DNA from: an uncultured Salinicoccus sp.
GTDB taxonomy: Bacteria > Bacillota > Bacilli > Staphylococcales > Salinicoccaceae
Assembly (NCBI GenBank): GCA_947494965.1
Contig: CANLWV010000009.1
Span: 1 to 64,000 of the forward strand
Reading direction: 5' to 3'
DNA length: 64,000 nucleotides
Shown here: one piece after another, positions 27,735 to 37,033 of the stretch
Layout: the number at the start of each line of letters is the position of its first letter
Numbering within the stretch: the first letter of the stretch is position 1
Translations under genes and position numbers: made by a program
The notes under the pieces: generated by a model
The model's database searches: none
Told to the model about the DNA's origin: nothing
What the model saw: only the letters and a program-made list of their open reading frames with translations

Positions 27735-28871
27735 ATGAATAAGTTTTTGTATTTCATCATCGTCATTTGCTTTTTGGATCTGTTCATTCAGCTGCCGATC
27801 ATCACCCCATTCGCATTATCGCTTGGGGCTGATGAATATGCGGCAGGTATCATTGTAGCGATATATTCTTTGTTTAATATAGTGGGTAATATATTCGGCG
27901 GATTTTTCTCGGACAAGTTCGGTAGGAAGAACATGCTGCTTCTCGGAATGGGCTTACAGATCTTCATTCTGTTGTTGTATACCGTAGTGCCGACTGTAGG
28001 ACTTCTCATCGGCATACGGGTTATACATGGATTTTCTAGTGGTTTACTGACACCCGCTGCATTCAGCCTTGTAGCTGATATATCCCGAAGATCGGCGATT
28101 GGTAAATCAATGGCGCTGACTGGAGTATCCATAGGGGTGGCTGCAGTACTGGGGCCGGCACTTGGTGGCATCATATCCAGCCAGGCCAGTTACCAGATGG
28201 TATATCTCGTCATGTCAGGTATATTCGTATTTGGTATCCTGTTGATTTTTATCACTGTTAATGAGAGCACAACAGTGAAGAGTCGTGAAGAGCACTATAC
28301 TACAAACTTTGGTGAGATCATCATGAGGCCCTCTCTGATAGTGGCTTATATCTCTGCGTTCACTCTAATGGTTTCAAATGGTTCGCTAGCATTCGGCCTG
28401 CCACTCAAAGTTGCTGAGGTTGGATTATCGGACCAATCAACAGGCGCGATGCTTAGTGTATTTGGCATCACGGCCATCGTTATTTTTGCGAGTCCGCTCA
28501 ATAGGATATATACAGACTATAGTCCGGTGGCACTTGTATCCTTTGGGGTTCTGATTGTAGGTTTTTCCATGATGGCTCTCCACATCGTCCCTACAGCTTT
28601 AATGATCTATCTTGTGATGATCCTCTATGGTATTGGCTTCAGCCTGATTTTCCCTTCTATGAATAAGATAATTGGGCAAAATACGGAAATATATGAGAGA
28701 GGGAAAGCCAATGGCATATTCTATTCCTTCTTTTCTTTAGGGTCTGTAGCAGGTGCCTATTTATCGGGAATCTTTGCTACGTATTTTACAACTCCTTTCC
28801 TTTTCATTGGAATGATACTCATCATATTGCTGAGCGGTATCCAGTATGCACATAAGAAAAGTGGCGTTTAA
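27735..28871 (+). CDS. major facilitator superfamily transporter (DHA1-like)
   Basis: 378 residues with 12 predicted membrane segments. The MFS loop 2-3 motif is FSDKFGRKNMLLLG and the exporter-type motif C appears in SIGVAAVLGPALGGII, which points to drug or metabolite export. ATG at 27735 is eight bases after AAAGGA; an ATG at 27726 overlaps that site. A TATAAT at 27695-27700 probably is the -10 element. Substrate unknown. Confidence 0.85.
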   Translation: MNKFLYFIIVICFLDLFIQLPIITPFALSLGADEYAAGIIVAIYSLFNIVGNIFGGFFSDKFGRKNMLLLGMGLQIFILLLYTVVPTVGLLIGIRVIHGFSSGLLTPAAFSLVADISRRSAIGKSMALTGVSIGVAAVLGPALGGIISSQASYQMVYLVMSGIFVFGILLIFITVNESTTVKSREEHYTTNFGEIIMRPSLIVAYISAFTLMVSNGSLAFGLPLKVAEVGLSDQSTGAMLSVFGITAIVIFASPLNRIYTDYSPVALVSFGVLIVGFSMMALHIVPTALMIYLVMILYGIGFSLIFPSMNKIIGQNTEIYERGKANGIFYSFFSLGSVAGAYLSGIFATYFTTPFLFIGMILIILLSGIQYAHKKSGV

Positions 28872-28913
28872 TATCTCCAGTCAAAGAAGCATAAGGACGA
28901 AGGGTGTGGTTAT

Positions 28914-29828
28914 GTGAAAAATGTTTTGCTTATGGGTACCAACGGTAGAATAGGAGAAAATCTTTATGAAGAATTGAAAGGTGACTTCAATCTTTTTGCG
29001 TTTTCAAGTCCGAATCAAGTAAACAACGAGATGGATATCACATTTTTGAAAAAAGATCTGTTTATTCTACCTGAAGTGGAAGAAGCACTGAAGGGAATCG
29101 ATACGGTGCTCTTTTTTGAAGATCCAATAATGCGGTTGAACAGGCAGACGCAAGGACGTTTTGAGGACTTTTATATTTTGATAGCGGATAATATCGCCAG
29201 AGCCGCGCAACTGCATGAAGTCAAGCAGATAATATTCATCGCAGATGAGGTGAGTGACCCCTATATCGTTGAAGTGCTGGGTGCTTTTGGTGCAAAAGTA
29301 CAGGTCACCCGGACCCCAATTAAAAGATACGGCAAGACCCTCTCCTATAAAACAACTGACTATAACAGTGTGAGGAGTGTGCAGCGCGCTCGCCTGCCCC
29401 GAGGCTGGAACATCAAAGATGTTGGGCAATATTATTTTGACTGGCTTGATAATATTCTTTATGGGCTCATCAATATCAGCTATGAAGGACCAACAATAAA
29501 CATGTACCTCCCAAAAAAGGCGCACCCTATCCTCGTCATCGAATATGATGCAGAAGGCAGCTACAATGGTTTGGAAATCTACAGGATAAAGGGTGGCAGC
29601 TTATCAAAAAAAATGATGAATAAAACACCCAGGTTTGAATTCAGAGCACTGCCGGGCGGGGAAGATTTCCTTATGGCACTTCATGACTTTGAGCCTAAGT
29701 TCTCTTGGGGCGCCTATCAAATTGTACAGGCGCCTCTATACACATTAATCAACCGCATATATCAAGTGGAGATGATCATAAATAACCAAGCCCCTGGCTC
29801 ACATAATCGTCCTAATGTAGAACGATAA
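28914..29828 (+). CDS. Rossmann-fold NAD(P)-binding protein, unrecognised family
   Basis: 304 residues. The N-terminus has a dinucleotide-binding glycine pattern (MGTNGRIGENLYEEL) and the order of an atypical short-chain dehydrogenase (IDTVLFFEDP, IIFIADEVSDPYI), but no YxxxK active site is evident in the expected place. The C-terminal half (MYLPKKAHPILVIEY onward) is not recognised. GTG start at 28914 with a weak site (AAGGGTG). It lies 42 bases after the MFS gene and may be cotranscribed. Function unknown. Confidence 0.65.
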   Translation: MKNVLLMGTNGRIGENLYEELKGDFNLFAFSSPNQVNNEMDITFLKKDLFILPEVEEALKGIDTVLFFEDPIMRLNRQTQGRFEDFYILIADNIARAAQLHEVKQIIFIADEVSDPYIVEVLGAFGAKVQVTRTPIKRYGKTLSYKTTDYNSVRSVQRARLPRGWNIKDVGQYYFDWLDNILYGLINISYEGPTINMYLPKKAHPILVIEYDAEGSYNGLEIYRIKGGSLSKKMMNKTPRFEFRALPGGEDFLMALHDFEPKFSWGAYQIVQAPLYTLINRIYQVEMIINNQAPGSHNRPNVER

Positions 29829-29864
29829 AAAACGGGCCGATCGATTAATCGATCGGCCCGTTTC
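29829..29864. terminator. bidirectional terminator
   Basis: AACGGGCCGATCGATT and AATCGATCGGCCCGTT form a perfect stem between two convergent genes. Confidence 0.92.
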
Positions 29865-29867
29865 ATA

Positions 29868-30962
29868 TTAATGGATGAATGTATGGCTGGATACTTGCGA
29901 TGAACTGATGGTCCTGAAGTTTTTAACGCCTTTACCGCTACCGAAGTTCATTTCGGAAACAAGGATGGAACCGTCAGAATTGATGCGTTCCACTACGGCT
30001 ACATGACCAAAGCTCCATGCATAGTTCGTCCATGCTTCCGTCTGCATGATGGCGCCGACTGAAGGAGAATTGTTGACTCTATATCCTTCGCTTCTTGCGC
30101 CGTTGTCCCAGTCGTAGGCGTTGCCCCAATTGTTTCCAACAGGTTTTCCGAGCTGTTTGCGGCGTTCGAAGACGTACCATGTGCAATCGCCCCAGTAATA
30201 GTAGTTCGTACCGTATGATGTGCCTGAAGGGGCAGGCGCTGATACTTTATCAGTGACTGATGTGTTGTTATTGGAATCTGGCTTGCTTACAGAGCTTGAG
30301 CTTCCGCTGACGCTCAACTTTTGTCCAACATAGATTACAGTTGAAGACAGATTGTTCAAGTTCATGATTTTTCTGTATGTAGTACCATGCTTATTGGCGA
30401 TTTTACTTAGTGTATCACCAGATTTTACAGTGTATGTGCCGGTTGAGCTTGTGCTGGAGTTTGAACTTGATGTTGAACTGGAGTCGGAAGTATTGGAACT
30501 GCTCGAGTTGCTGGAGCTGCTAGAAGAATTCGAACTTCCATCTACACTCAGTTTCTGACCCGGATAAATGATATGTGAAGAAATATTATTATTTTTCATC
30601 AATGTACGGTAATTCATGCCATGTGCAGATGCGATCTTGCTAAGCGTATCACCAGGCTTTACAGTGTATGATCCGCTAGATGAATTGGACGTACTTGCCG
30701 ATGAATTTGATGATGAGCTTGAACTCGAAGAGCTAGAGCTGCTTGAACCGCCTTCTACAGTAAGTTTTTGGTTAATGTAGATCATGTCTGAAGACAGGCT
30801 GTTCCAAGATTTGAGTTGGCCCACGGATACATTATTCTGGTTGGCGATCTTCCAAAGCGTGTCTCCGCCTTGTACTGTGTAGGAAGATGCTTCAACCTGA
30901 TCTGCGAGACCGTATGTAGAGAGAGCAGCGGTAGCTGTAAGGGCTGTGATGGCTTTTTTCAT
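29868..30962 (-). CDS. sle1: LysM/CHAP peptidoglycan amidase (Sle1/Aaa type)
   Basis: Secreted wall hydrolase of 364 residues. A signal peptide (KKAITALTATAALSTYGLADQVEAS) is followed by three LysM repeats (about 27-70, 99-142, 175-218; each with GDTL.KIA), joined by linkers made almost only of Ser and Asn/Thr, and a C-terminal CHAP domain with catalytic Cys in YYYWGDCTWYVFERRKQLG and His in SFGHVAVVE. Order and size match staphylococcal Sle1, an N-acetylmuramoyl-L-alanine amidase that splits daughter cells. CTAGGAGG precedes the start. Possible WalR control. Confidence 0.92.
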   Translation of the reverse strand: MKKAITALTATAALSTYGLADQVEASSYTVQGGDTLWKIANQNNVSVGQLKSWNSLSSDMIYINQKLTVEGGSSSSSSSSSSSSSNSSASTSNSSSGSYTVKPGDTLSKIASAHGMNYRTLMKNNNISSHIIYPGQKLSVDGSSNSSSSSSNSSSSNTSDSSSTSSSNSSTSSTGTYTVKSGDTLSKIANKHGTTYRKIMNLNNLSSTVIYVGQKLSVSGSSSSVSKPDSNNNTSVTDKVSAPAPSGTSYGTNYYYWGDCTWYVFERRKQLGKPVGNNWGNAYDWDNGARSEGYRVNNSPSVGAIMQTEAWTNYAWSFGHVAVVERINSDGSILVSEMNFGSGKGVKNFRTISSSQVSSHTFIH

Positions 30963-31082
30963 GAATGTGTTGACCTCCTAGGATGTATAATGAATATGTG
31001 TTATGTAATTTGATTATTTTAATACTTCTTTATCTGTGATTACAAAATATATAGTAACAAATTAACAGAATGAATAGTTGAA

Positions 31083-31099
31083 TGTAATATAACTGTAAT
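31083..31099 (+). promoter_or_regulatory. candidate WalR box
   Basis: TGTAAT-ATAAC-TGTAAT fits the WalR (YycF) direct-repeat consensus TGTWAH-N5-TGTWAH exactly. It is 120 bases upstream of the sle1-type gene, in reverse orientation to it, and 107 bases upstream of the Bax1-like gene. WalR controls wall amidases in staphylococci. Confidence 0.45.
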
Positions 31100-31206
31100 A
31101 TAAACTCAATATCATTAATATATTCTGAATATTCTTGTAACAATATAAGGATAAACTCCCTACAAGAGGGTATATGAATCGTGTTGATTTGGAGGAGGAC
31201 GATAGT

Positions 31207-31821
31207 ATGACAAGAAAATACGATGAGCGGATGGCCTGGCTCTATTTCCTTTATTACTGGGTGATCTTTGGAATTGGGGCGTACTTTGGACAGTATCTGC
31301 CAGAGGAGTGGCGGCCGACAGCGTCTGCAGTGGTTTTTGGAATATTGATGATCTCGTTATTCGTCCGGGGTTTTAATCGCAGTGGGCCTGTCATAAGCCA
31401 CTTGTACGCAGTTCTTATAGGACTTGTGTCATATGGAGTATTTGAAAATTTCATTAATGATTTTGGAACCGGTATTTTCTACCGGATCATCTTGTTGGGA
31501 ATAATTGTATTCATCTTTTTTGGTATTATAGGTTACTTTTTCCTTAGAGATGTTACGCATTGGGGAAAGTATTTATTTATTGCATTGCTGGTTGTAATAG
31601 TGGCAACGTTGCTTAACTTCTTTATTGACTTACCCTACTTGACATTGTCGCTCACGATTGTAGGTTTGATATTATATCTGCTTTACACAATCTACGACTT
31701 CAACAGGATGAAGAATGGTAAGTTCAGCCCAAGGGAAATGGGGTTCAATCTGTTCATCAACCTGCTTGTCATCATAAAAAGGCTTCTCAGGCTGTATCGG
31801 TATGTTAACAATAGAAGATAG
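31207..31821 (+). CDS. Bax inhibitor-1-like multi-pass membrane protein
   Basis: 204 residues with about seven membrane segments. The C-terminal YTIYDFNRMKNG resembles the conserved segment of the BI-1/YetJ calcium-leak family, but similarity is limited, so the family call is tentative. ATG at 31207 has GGAGGAGG upstream; an ATG at 31174 lies before that site and is rejected. Located between the sle1-type gene (divergent) and yeeI. Confidence 0.65.
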   Translation: MTRKYDERMAWLYFLYYWVIFGIGAYFGQYLPEEWRPTASAVVFGILMISLFVRGFNRSGPVISHLYAVLIGLVSYGVFENFINDFGTGIFYRIILLGIIVFIFFGIIGYFFLRDVTHWGKYLFIALLVVIVATLLNFFIDLPYLTLSLTIVGLILYLLYTIYDFNRMKNGKFSPREMGFNLFINLLVIIKRLLRLYRYVNNRR

Positions 31822-31876
31822 ATGGTATAGAATGATATATAATAGCATATAAACTTTTAATGAAGGAAGATGAAGT

Positions 31877-32596
31877 ATGGGGCGTAAATGGAATAACATT
31901 AAAGAGAAAAAAGCTCAGAAAGATAAGGATACTAGCCGCATCAATGCCAAATTCGGGCGGGAAATATATGTGGCCGCCAAAAAAGGCGAGCCTGACCCTG
32001 AGAGCAACCAGGCGTTGAAGGCCGTCCTGGATCGTGCCAAAACATACTCCGTACCAAAGCACATCGTAGATAAGGCGATTGATAAGGCAAAAGGCAGTGA
32101 TGAAGAAGCATTTGATGAACTCCGCTATGAAGGCTTTGGACCAGAAGGCACGATGATTATAGTCGATGCACTTACAAACAATGTGAACCGCACAGCTTCC
32201 GATGTCCGTGCAGCATTCGGGAAAAATGGTGGGAACATGGGAGTAAGCGGTGCAGTCAGTTATATGTTCGACGCAAAATCTGTATTCGTCTTTGAAGGAT
32301 TCGACCCGGAAAGTATAATGATGGAACTGATGGAGAAGGATCTCGATGTGGAGGACGTGAGAGAAGAGAACGACTTCACAGTTGTATACGGACCGCCTCA
32401 AGCTTTCCATGATTTGAAGAAATCACTAGATGGCATGGGGGTTGAAGATTATGAGGTGGCAGAACAGACGATGATTGCGCAAAACGAAGTATCATTGGAT
32501 GAAACTTCAAAGGAGCAATTTGAGACATTAATCGAAGCACTGGATGAACTGGAAGATGTGTCTAACATCTATCACAATGTTGATTTAAGCAAATAA
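31877..32596 (+). CDS. yeeI: YebC/PmpR family protein, YeeI subgroup
   Basis: 239-residue cytoplasmic protein of the YebC family. Members act as translation factors that help ribosomes at difficult proline stretches or as DNA-binding regulators. Signatures: [20 protein letters not shown] at the N-terminus (YeeI form rather than the AGHSKW of YebC), YEGFGPEG, and [27 protein letters not shown] precedes the ATG. The SDR gene follows after 17 bases. Confidence 0.92.
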   Translation: MGRKWNNIKEKKAQKDKDTSRINAKFGREIYVAAKKGEPDPESNQALKAVLDRAKTYSVPKHIVDKAIDKAKGSDEEAFDELRYEGFGPEGTMIIVDALTNNVNRTASDVRAAFGKNGGNMGVSGAVSYMFDAKSVFVFEGFDPESIMMELMEKDLDVEDVREENDFTVVYGPPQAFHDLKKSLDGMGVEDYEVAEQTMIAQNEVSLDETSKEQFETLIEALDELEDVSNIYHNVDLSK

Positions 32597-32613
32597 ATGG
32601 AGGAGGAAGCATA

Positions 32614-33387
32614 ATGAATTTTGGCTATGAAGGCAAAGTCGCTGTAATTACAGGAAGCAGTCAGGGGATAGGACGAAAAACTGCCGAACAGATGACTCGA
32701 CTTGGAGCAAAAGTCATGCTTGTGGCTCGAGGTGAGGATCAACTTCAGAAAGCTAAAAAGGAAATTTCACAATTTGGGGAAGTGGATTACATTGTTGCTG
32801 ATGTGAAAGAAAATGACTCAGCAGAACGGATCATCGAAGAAACAGTCAAACGTTATGGACGGTTGGATGTATTGGTCAATAATGCAGGAGGGTCATTTGC
32901 GAAACCATTTGAAGAAGTCGCGATCTCAGACTGGGAAGATGATCTGGACTTGAAACTTCTGGCAGCTGTGAGAATGTCCAAAGCTGCCCTCCCCCATCTG
33001 AAGGAAGACGGTGGCGCAATCCTCAATCTGACAGCTGTCCTTGGTAAAACGCCACCGCCATCTTCATTGCCGACGACTGTTTCACGTGCCGCAGGCATGG
33101 CGATGACAAAGGCAATGAGTAAAGACCTTGGAAAATACGGCATTCGGGTCAATACAGTGTGCATTGGCCTCATAAGGAGTGCGCAAATAGAAAAGAAATG
33201 GCAAGATGAAGCACCTGAGCTGACTTGGGAGGAATATTCAAAACTCGATCGCCATAATATTCCACTCGGCAGAATAGGAGAGACCGAGGAAGCAGCGAAT
33301 GTCATAACATTCCTTTGCTCTGATCTTGCGTCCTACATTAGTGGGGACGCTGTCAATATAGATGGTGGCTCAGGCCATGCCTTATAG
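32614..33387 (+). CDS. SDR-fold protein with altered catalytic residues
   Basis: 257 residues with the classical short-chain dehydrogenase fold: cofactor loop TGSSQGIG (residues 13-20), NNAGG (89-93) and the C-terminal INIDGG-like VNIDGG. The catalytic Tyr-X3-Lys is replaced: Thr154 and Arg158 occupy those positions (TTVSR), and the usual Ser is Thr140. Cofactor binding is thus likely, but standard oxidoreductase chemistry is doubtful. TGGAGGAGG precedes the ATG; probably cotranscribed with yeeI. Confidence 0.8.
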   Translation: MNFGYEGKVAVITGSSQGIGRKTAEQMTRLGAKVMLVARGEDQLQKAKKEISQFGEVDYIVADVKENDSAERIIEETVKRYGRLDVLVNNAGGSFAKPFEEVAISDWEDDLDLKLLAAVRMSKAALPHLKEDGGAILNLTAVLGKTPPPSSLPTTVSRAAGMAMTKAMSKDLGKYGIRVNTVCIGLIRSAQIEKKWQDEAPELTWEEYSKLDRHNIPLGRIGETEEAANVITFLCSDLASYISGDAVNIDGGSGHAL

Positions 33388-33393
33388 AATATT

Positions 33394-33414
33394 AACGCCT
33401 ACGGGCGTTTTTTA
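33394..33414 (+). terminator. terminator after the SDR gene
   Basis: AACGCC-TAC-GGGCGTT followed by TTTT. Confidence 0.8.
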
Positions 33415-33517
33415 ATTGCTTTAAAATTACACCAGCTATATTATTTAGAATAATACAATAGAATGTATGCAAGAAGATGATTGGACTGGATATCGATTAA
33501 AAATGGGGGTGAGGTAT

Positions 33518-34423
33518 ATGAACCTTGAAGTGGTACAACTTGATAAATCGTTTACCGGAAAAAAAGTGGTAGACTCAATCACTTTGTCTGTTGAGTCTGG
33601 AACAATCCATGGGCTTTTGGGATCCAATGGGGCAGGTAAGACCACTTTCATGAAACTACTCAGTGGCATCTATAGACCAGATGATGGAGGCGTATATTTT
33701 AGTGGTGTTCCTATCTATGGGAACACAGAGATGAAGAGCCAGGTCATGTTTATTAGTGATCATCCATACTTCCTTAATGGAAAAACGCTTCTTTCAATGG
33801 CTGAATTCTATAAGGCAATGTATCCGAGATGGTCTTCCGCGCGCTTTAATCAGCTCGCACATCATTTCGGGCTTGATATTCATCAACCCCTCTCTCAACT
33901 CTCAAAAGGAATGAAACGTCAGGCTACCTTTGTTCTTGCGTATGCCTCACGTCCCAAAGTGCTGTTACTGGATGAACCTTTCGATGGCTTGGATCCGATC
34001 ATCAGGCGGCAGGTGAAGGATATCATGATGCAGGATATCGCAAATCATGGCATGATGGTCATAATCTCGAGCCACAACTTAAGGGAGATGGAGGACATAT
34101 GCGACTCCATATCGATGGTGCACAAAGGGAAACTGCTGTTCCACAGCAACTTGGATGAAGTCAGAGGAACGCACTTCAAGCTGCAGATTGCTTTTGATGT
34201 GTTGCCGCCCGAGTCATTTTTTAAAGATGTGGATGTCGTACACCATGAAATCAAGGGACGGGTGGTCACTTGCATCGTTAAAGGCGACAGGTATGATATC
34301 GAACAAAAAATTACAAAATACAGTCCCTTGATGTATGACATTCTACCTTTGTCATTAGAAGAGATATTCGCCTACGAAATGGGGGAGAGAGGTTATGCGA
34401 TCAGCGACATCATTATTGAATAG
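33518..34423 (+). CDS. ABC transporter ATP-binding protein (YtrB-like)
   Basis: 301-residue ATPase with Walker A GSNGAGKTT, signature LSKGMKRQ and Walker B VLLLDEPFDGLD; the last about 90 residues are an extra C-terminal domain. The ATG at 33518 follows GGGTGAGG; the frame is open from 33467. It overlaps the permease gene by 29 bases. Subfamily resembles YtrB/EcsA-type exporters. No GntR regulator is attached, unlike B. subtilis ytr. Confidence 0.88.
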   Translation: MNLEVVQLDKSFTGKKVVDSITLSVESGTIHGLLGSNGAGKTTFMKLLSGIYRPDDGGVYFSGVPIYGNTEMKSQVMFISDHPYFLNGKTLLSMAEFYKAMYPRWSSARFNQLAHHFGLDIHQPLSQLSKGMKRQATFVLAYASRPKVLLLDEPFDGLDPIIRRQVKDIMMQDIANHGMMVIISSHNLREMEDICDSISMVHKGKLLFHSNLDEVRGTHFKLQIAFDVLPPESFFKDVDVVHHEIKGRVVTCIVKGDRYDIEQKITKYSPLMYDILPLSLEEIFAYEMGERGYAISDIIIE

Positions 34424-36386
34424 GACACTGCTCCTTCATTTTACCGGGTCAGTATTCTGGTTATCAATATTATTTCTCATAGGTAACATATTGCTCCAAC
34501 CTTTGGCTTTATGGATTGCCTCGATCAATGTCCGTATTAATGATGGGTACGTACCCTCCGGTAATCCTTTAGATATGATGGCAGGTTTCCAATTGGTTTT
34601 TGGAATGGTCTATGTCATGTTTTTGGCCGCTTTTCTATTCGGTTATAAAAATAAGGAGCAGTCAATTGATTTCATGCATGCGCTCCCGATGAAACGGCAT
34701 TATCTCTTAAGCCATGCATTGCTCTCAGGATTTATCAATATTCTAATACCTATAATCACTACTTCAATCATTTTGTTCTTTGAGCGGCACTTCCTTGTGT
34801 TTGACATATCATTCATAGATATCATTGCTTGGGGCGCATATTCAGTTTTTGTCCTGGTGACTGTATTTTCTGTTTCGGTATTTTGTGGCTTCCTTGTAAA
34901 TAATATTTTAGTACATCTGCAATTGATCCTCATCGTCTTCTTCTTGCCTGTTATTTTTTGGACGCTGACCGTAGCTGTTGCAGATGCGCTTTTTGAGGGT
35001 GTCGGAATAATACCGTTTACGGGGAATGGCGAGAGCCTGATCAGTGGCATTGTCGATAACACCTTCCCGATATTTGCTGTACAGCAAATCTATTCTGGTT
35101 TTGTTTTCTGGAAAATCCTCATGTGGTCACTCTTCACTGTATTTCTATTCATCGGATCGTATATTTTGTACGGAAGGAACCAGAATGAAAAAGTACATCA
35201 TACCTTTAATCAGAGTTGGCTTCGTAACATTCTTGTGGCATTTCTATCGATTTCAGGAATGCTATTGGTGGGTTTAATCATTTCAGTTACATTGCCTAAT
35301 GGGCTACTGATCTTCATTTTGTCATTTTTGTTCGGGACGGCCTTTGCTTACATCGCGATAGAGATGTCTTTCCAGGGGACCGTTCGGCTTGAGCGGAATA
35401 TAAAATCTCTGGTTACGACGGCAGCCCTCCTGATTCTTTTTTGGACTGTTTTTATAACAGGATGGAACCAATATGTTGCATACGTTCCGGAAGAATCAGA
35501 AATCGATAGTGTGAGGATTACAAATTCCTCCAGTAGCAGCTATGGCAGTAATGGAAACATAAATGGAGAAATGGGTGAAGATTATCTATACATCGACGAT
35601 GGGGAAATAATAGCAGAAGCGGTTCAGGCTCATGAAGAAGCAACGGCCGCCCCGGCCCTCAAAGATATATCACAAGGATATGAGTGGGTTGAAGTCAGCT
35701 ACAGGATGAAAAATGGCAACTACATCAATAGACGATTTGATGATCATAAAAGAGAACCTTACAAAGAGATACTAGGCAAGGTGAACAGCGGAAAGTATGC
35801 GAGGAACAATGATGTCCTCTTTAATGTCGGGGACCCGTCAAAGCTCCTGAGGGTCGAGATATCAGCCCCTGGGGGTGCGGTGACGATTGAAGAAGCTTCA
35901 CCGTTTATAGAAGAGTATCAGAGGGCGATGCTCGGAGTTGATGAGGATATACCTGCAAATATACTAAACGGTGGAGTGCCTCTGCTGAACGGTGTTGCAG
36001 AATTCGAGCAAAGCTACTACAGTGGCCAAGCATCAATCTATAACCCTGTGCTTCAAAAGGCGATAAAAGGGGAAGAGGAACTGGCAGGGTTCCTAGGAGT
36101 GGAAGGCAGCGAGGAGATGTACACATTGACGTTGGGTGAAGTGGACAGGCAGAAATTCTTCCAGGATTATCAGATGTTGACCCCAAAAAAGTTCATCAAT
36201 AAATATGAGTTGAAAGTTTTATCTGACAATCAGATGGCAGAGGTAGTGAAAGCAGTCGACGAAGGTAAGTTGGACGGCAGAGGTCAGAAGGTACTGGTCT
36301 ACCGCTCTGTGGTTGAAGATTGGGCGGACGCAGAAGAAATTACACTTTCAATGGATCAGGAATTCAATATTCTGGGAATCGAATGA
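34395..36386 (+). CDS. ABC transporter permease with large C-terminal extracellular domain (DUF6449-like)
   Basis: 663 residues. The first half contains about ten membrane segments; a segment near residues 345-365 (SLVTTAALLILFWTVFITGW) leads into a soluble C-terminal domain of about 290 residues, rich in acidic residues, preceded by a Ser/Gly/Asn linker. The layout fits YtrC/D-like permeases with a DUF6449 domain. GGGGGAGAGG precedes the ATG, inside the ATPase gene, so translation is coupled. Transported substrate unknown; a wall- or peptide-linked role is possible. Confidence 0.82.
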   Translation: MRSATSLLNRTLLLHFTGSVFWLSILFLIGNILLQPLALWIASINVRINDGYVPSGNPLDMMAGFQLVFGMVYVMFLAAFLFGYKNKEQSIDFMHALPMKRHYLLSHALLSGFINILIPIITTSIILFFERHFLVFDISFIDIIAWGAYSVFVLVTVFSVSVFCGFLVNNILVHLQLILIVFFLPVIFWTLTVAVADALFEGVGIIPFTGNGESLISGIVDNTFPIFAVQQIYSGFVFWKILMWSLFTVFLFIGSYILYGRNQNEKVHHTFNQSWLRNILVAFLSISGMLLVGLIISVTLPNGLLIFILSFLFGTAFAYIAIEMSFQGTVRLERNIKSLVTTAALLILFWTVFITGWNQYVAYVPEESEIDSVRITNSSSSSYGSNGNINGEMGEDYLYIDDGEIIAEAVQAHEEATAAPALKDISQGYEWVEVSYRMKNGNYINRRFDDHKREPYKEILGKVNSGKYARNNDVLFNVGDPSKLLRVEISAPGGAVTIEEASPFIEEYQRAMLGVDEDIPANILNGGVPLLNGVAEFEQSYYSGQASIYNPVLQKAIKGEEELAGFLGVEGSEEMYTLTLGEVDRQKFFQDYQMLTPKKFINKYELKVLSDNQMAEVVKAVDEGKLDGRGQKVLVYRSVVEDWADAEEITLSMDQEFNILGIE

Positions 36387-36454
36387 TCGGCTGTGCCTAT
36401 AGAACTTAATCCTTCACATTCTTCCTCTGATTTTTGTATAATTAAGGGAAGGAG

Positions 36455-36991
36455 ATGACCGTGATGAAAACCAAATATCTTGATAAAAGAGGATGGAGAC
36501 GTCTTCTCCGCTCTGATTATAGGGAAAAGATCATCCATTATGAAGACGAAAAGATATTGGTGGGTCTGCTGGAGATCCATAAGGTCCGCTCACCCCTGAC
36601 CGTATCGATATTGGATGAGAGGGTGAAGGTGTGCGACAATCGATACAGTTGGCTGCAGATTCTTCCTGAAAAAAGGAAGTATAGCATAACTGTGATGTAT
36701 GATGCCCGTGGCAAAGTACTGCAATACTATTTCGATATCAATATCAAGCACATCCTCGAACTCGGCAATGCCAGACGCAAGGATATTTATCTGGATGTCT
36801 TGGCTCTTCCAGATGGTCGTTATGAACTGGTCGATGAGAAGGATATAGCACGTGCCGTAAGAAGGGGCCATATATCAAAAAAACAATATGATTTTGCATA
36901 TAAGGCTGCAAATGAAGTAATGGAAGAAATTGATGGGAACTTTGAACGGTTCATCCGTTTGGCTGAATACTGTAAAAAAATGATGAAATGA
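36455..36991 (+). CDS. DUF402 domain protein (nucleoside phosphatase family)
   Basis: 178 residues with the DUF402 fold (YDARGKVLQYYFDIN, IYLDVLALPDGRYELVDE). Staphylococcal members are described as nucleoside tri/diphosphatases and the family relates to the C-terminal part of RNA-binding FAU-1. Acidic residues in DVLALPDG and LVDEKDI are probable metal ligands. Start at 36455 is a GTG/ATG cluster behind GGAAGGAGA; ATG at 36464 is possible. Confidence 0.8.
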   Translation: MTVMKTKYLDKRGWRRLLRSDYREKIIHYEDEKILVGLLEIHKVRSPLTVSILDERVKVCDNRYSWLQILPEKRKYSITVMYDARGKVLQYYFDINIKHILELGNARRKDIYLDVLALPDGRYELVDEKDIARAVRRGHISKKQYDFAYKAANEVMEEIDGNFERFIRLAEYCKKMMK

Positions 36992-36992
36992 A

Positions 36993-37031
36993 AAAGGCAG
37001 CAGGGAAGTGATCACTTCCCTGCTGCCTTTA
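36993..37031. terminator. bidirectional terminator, perfect palindrome
   Basis: AAAGGCAGCAGGGAAGTGAT is followed directly by its reverse complement, giving a 19-20 bp stem without spacer, between two convergent genes. Confidence 0.9.
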
Positions 37032-37033
37032 TG

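Noticed and set aside
30352..30558. Acidic frame opposite the LysM gene
   Set aside because: It is the reverse-strand reading of the Ser/Asn linkers and has no ribosome site.
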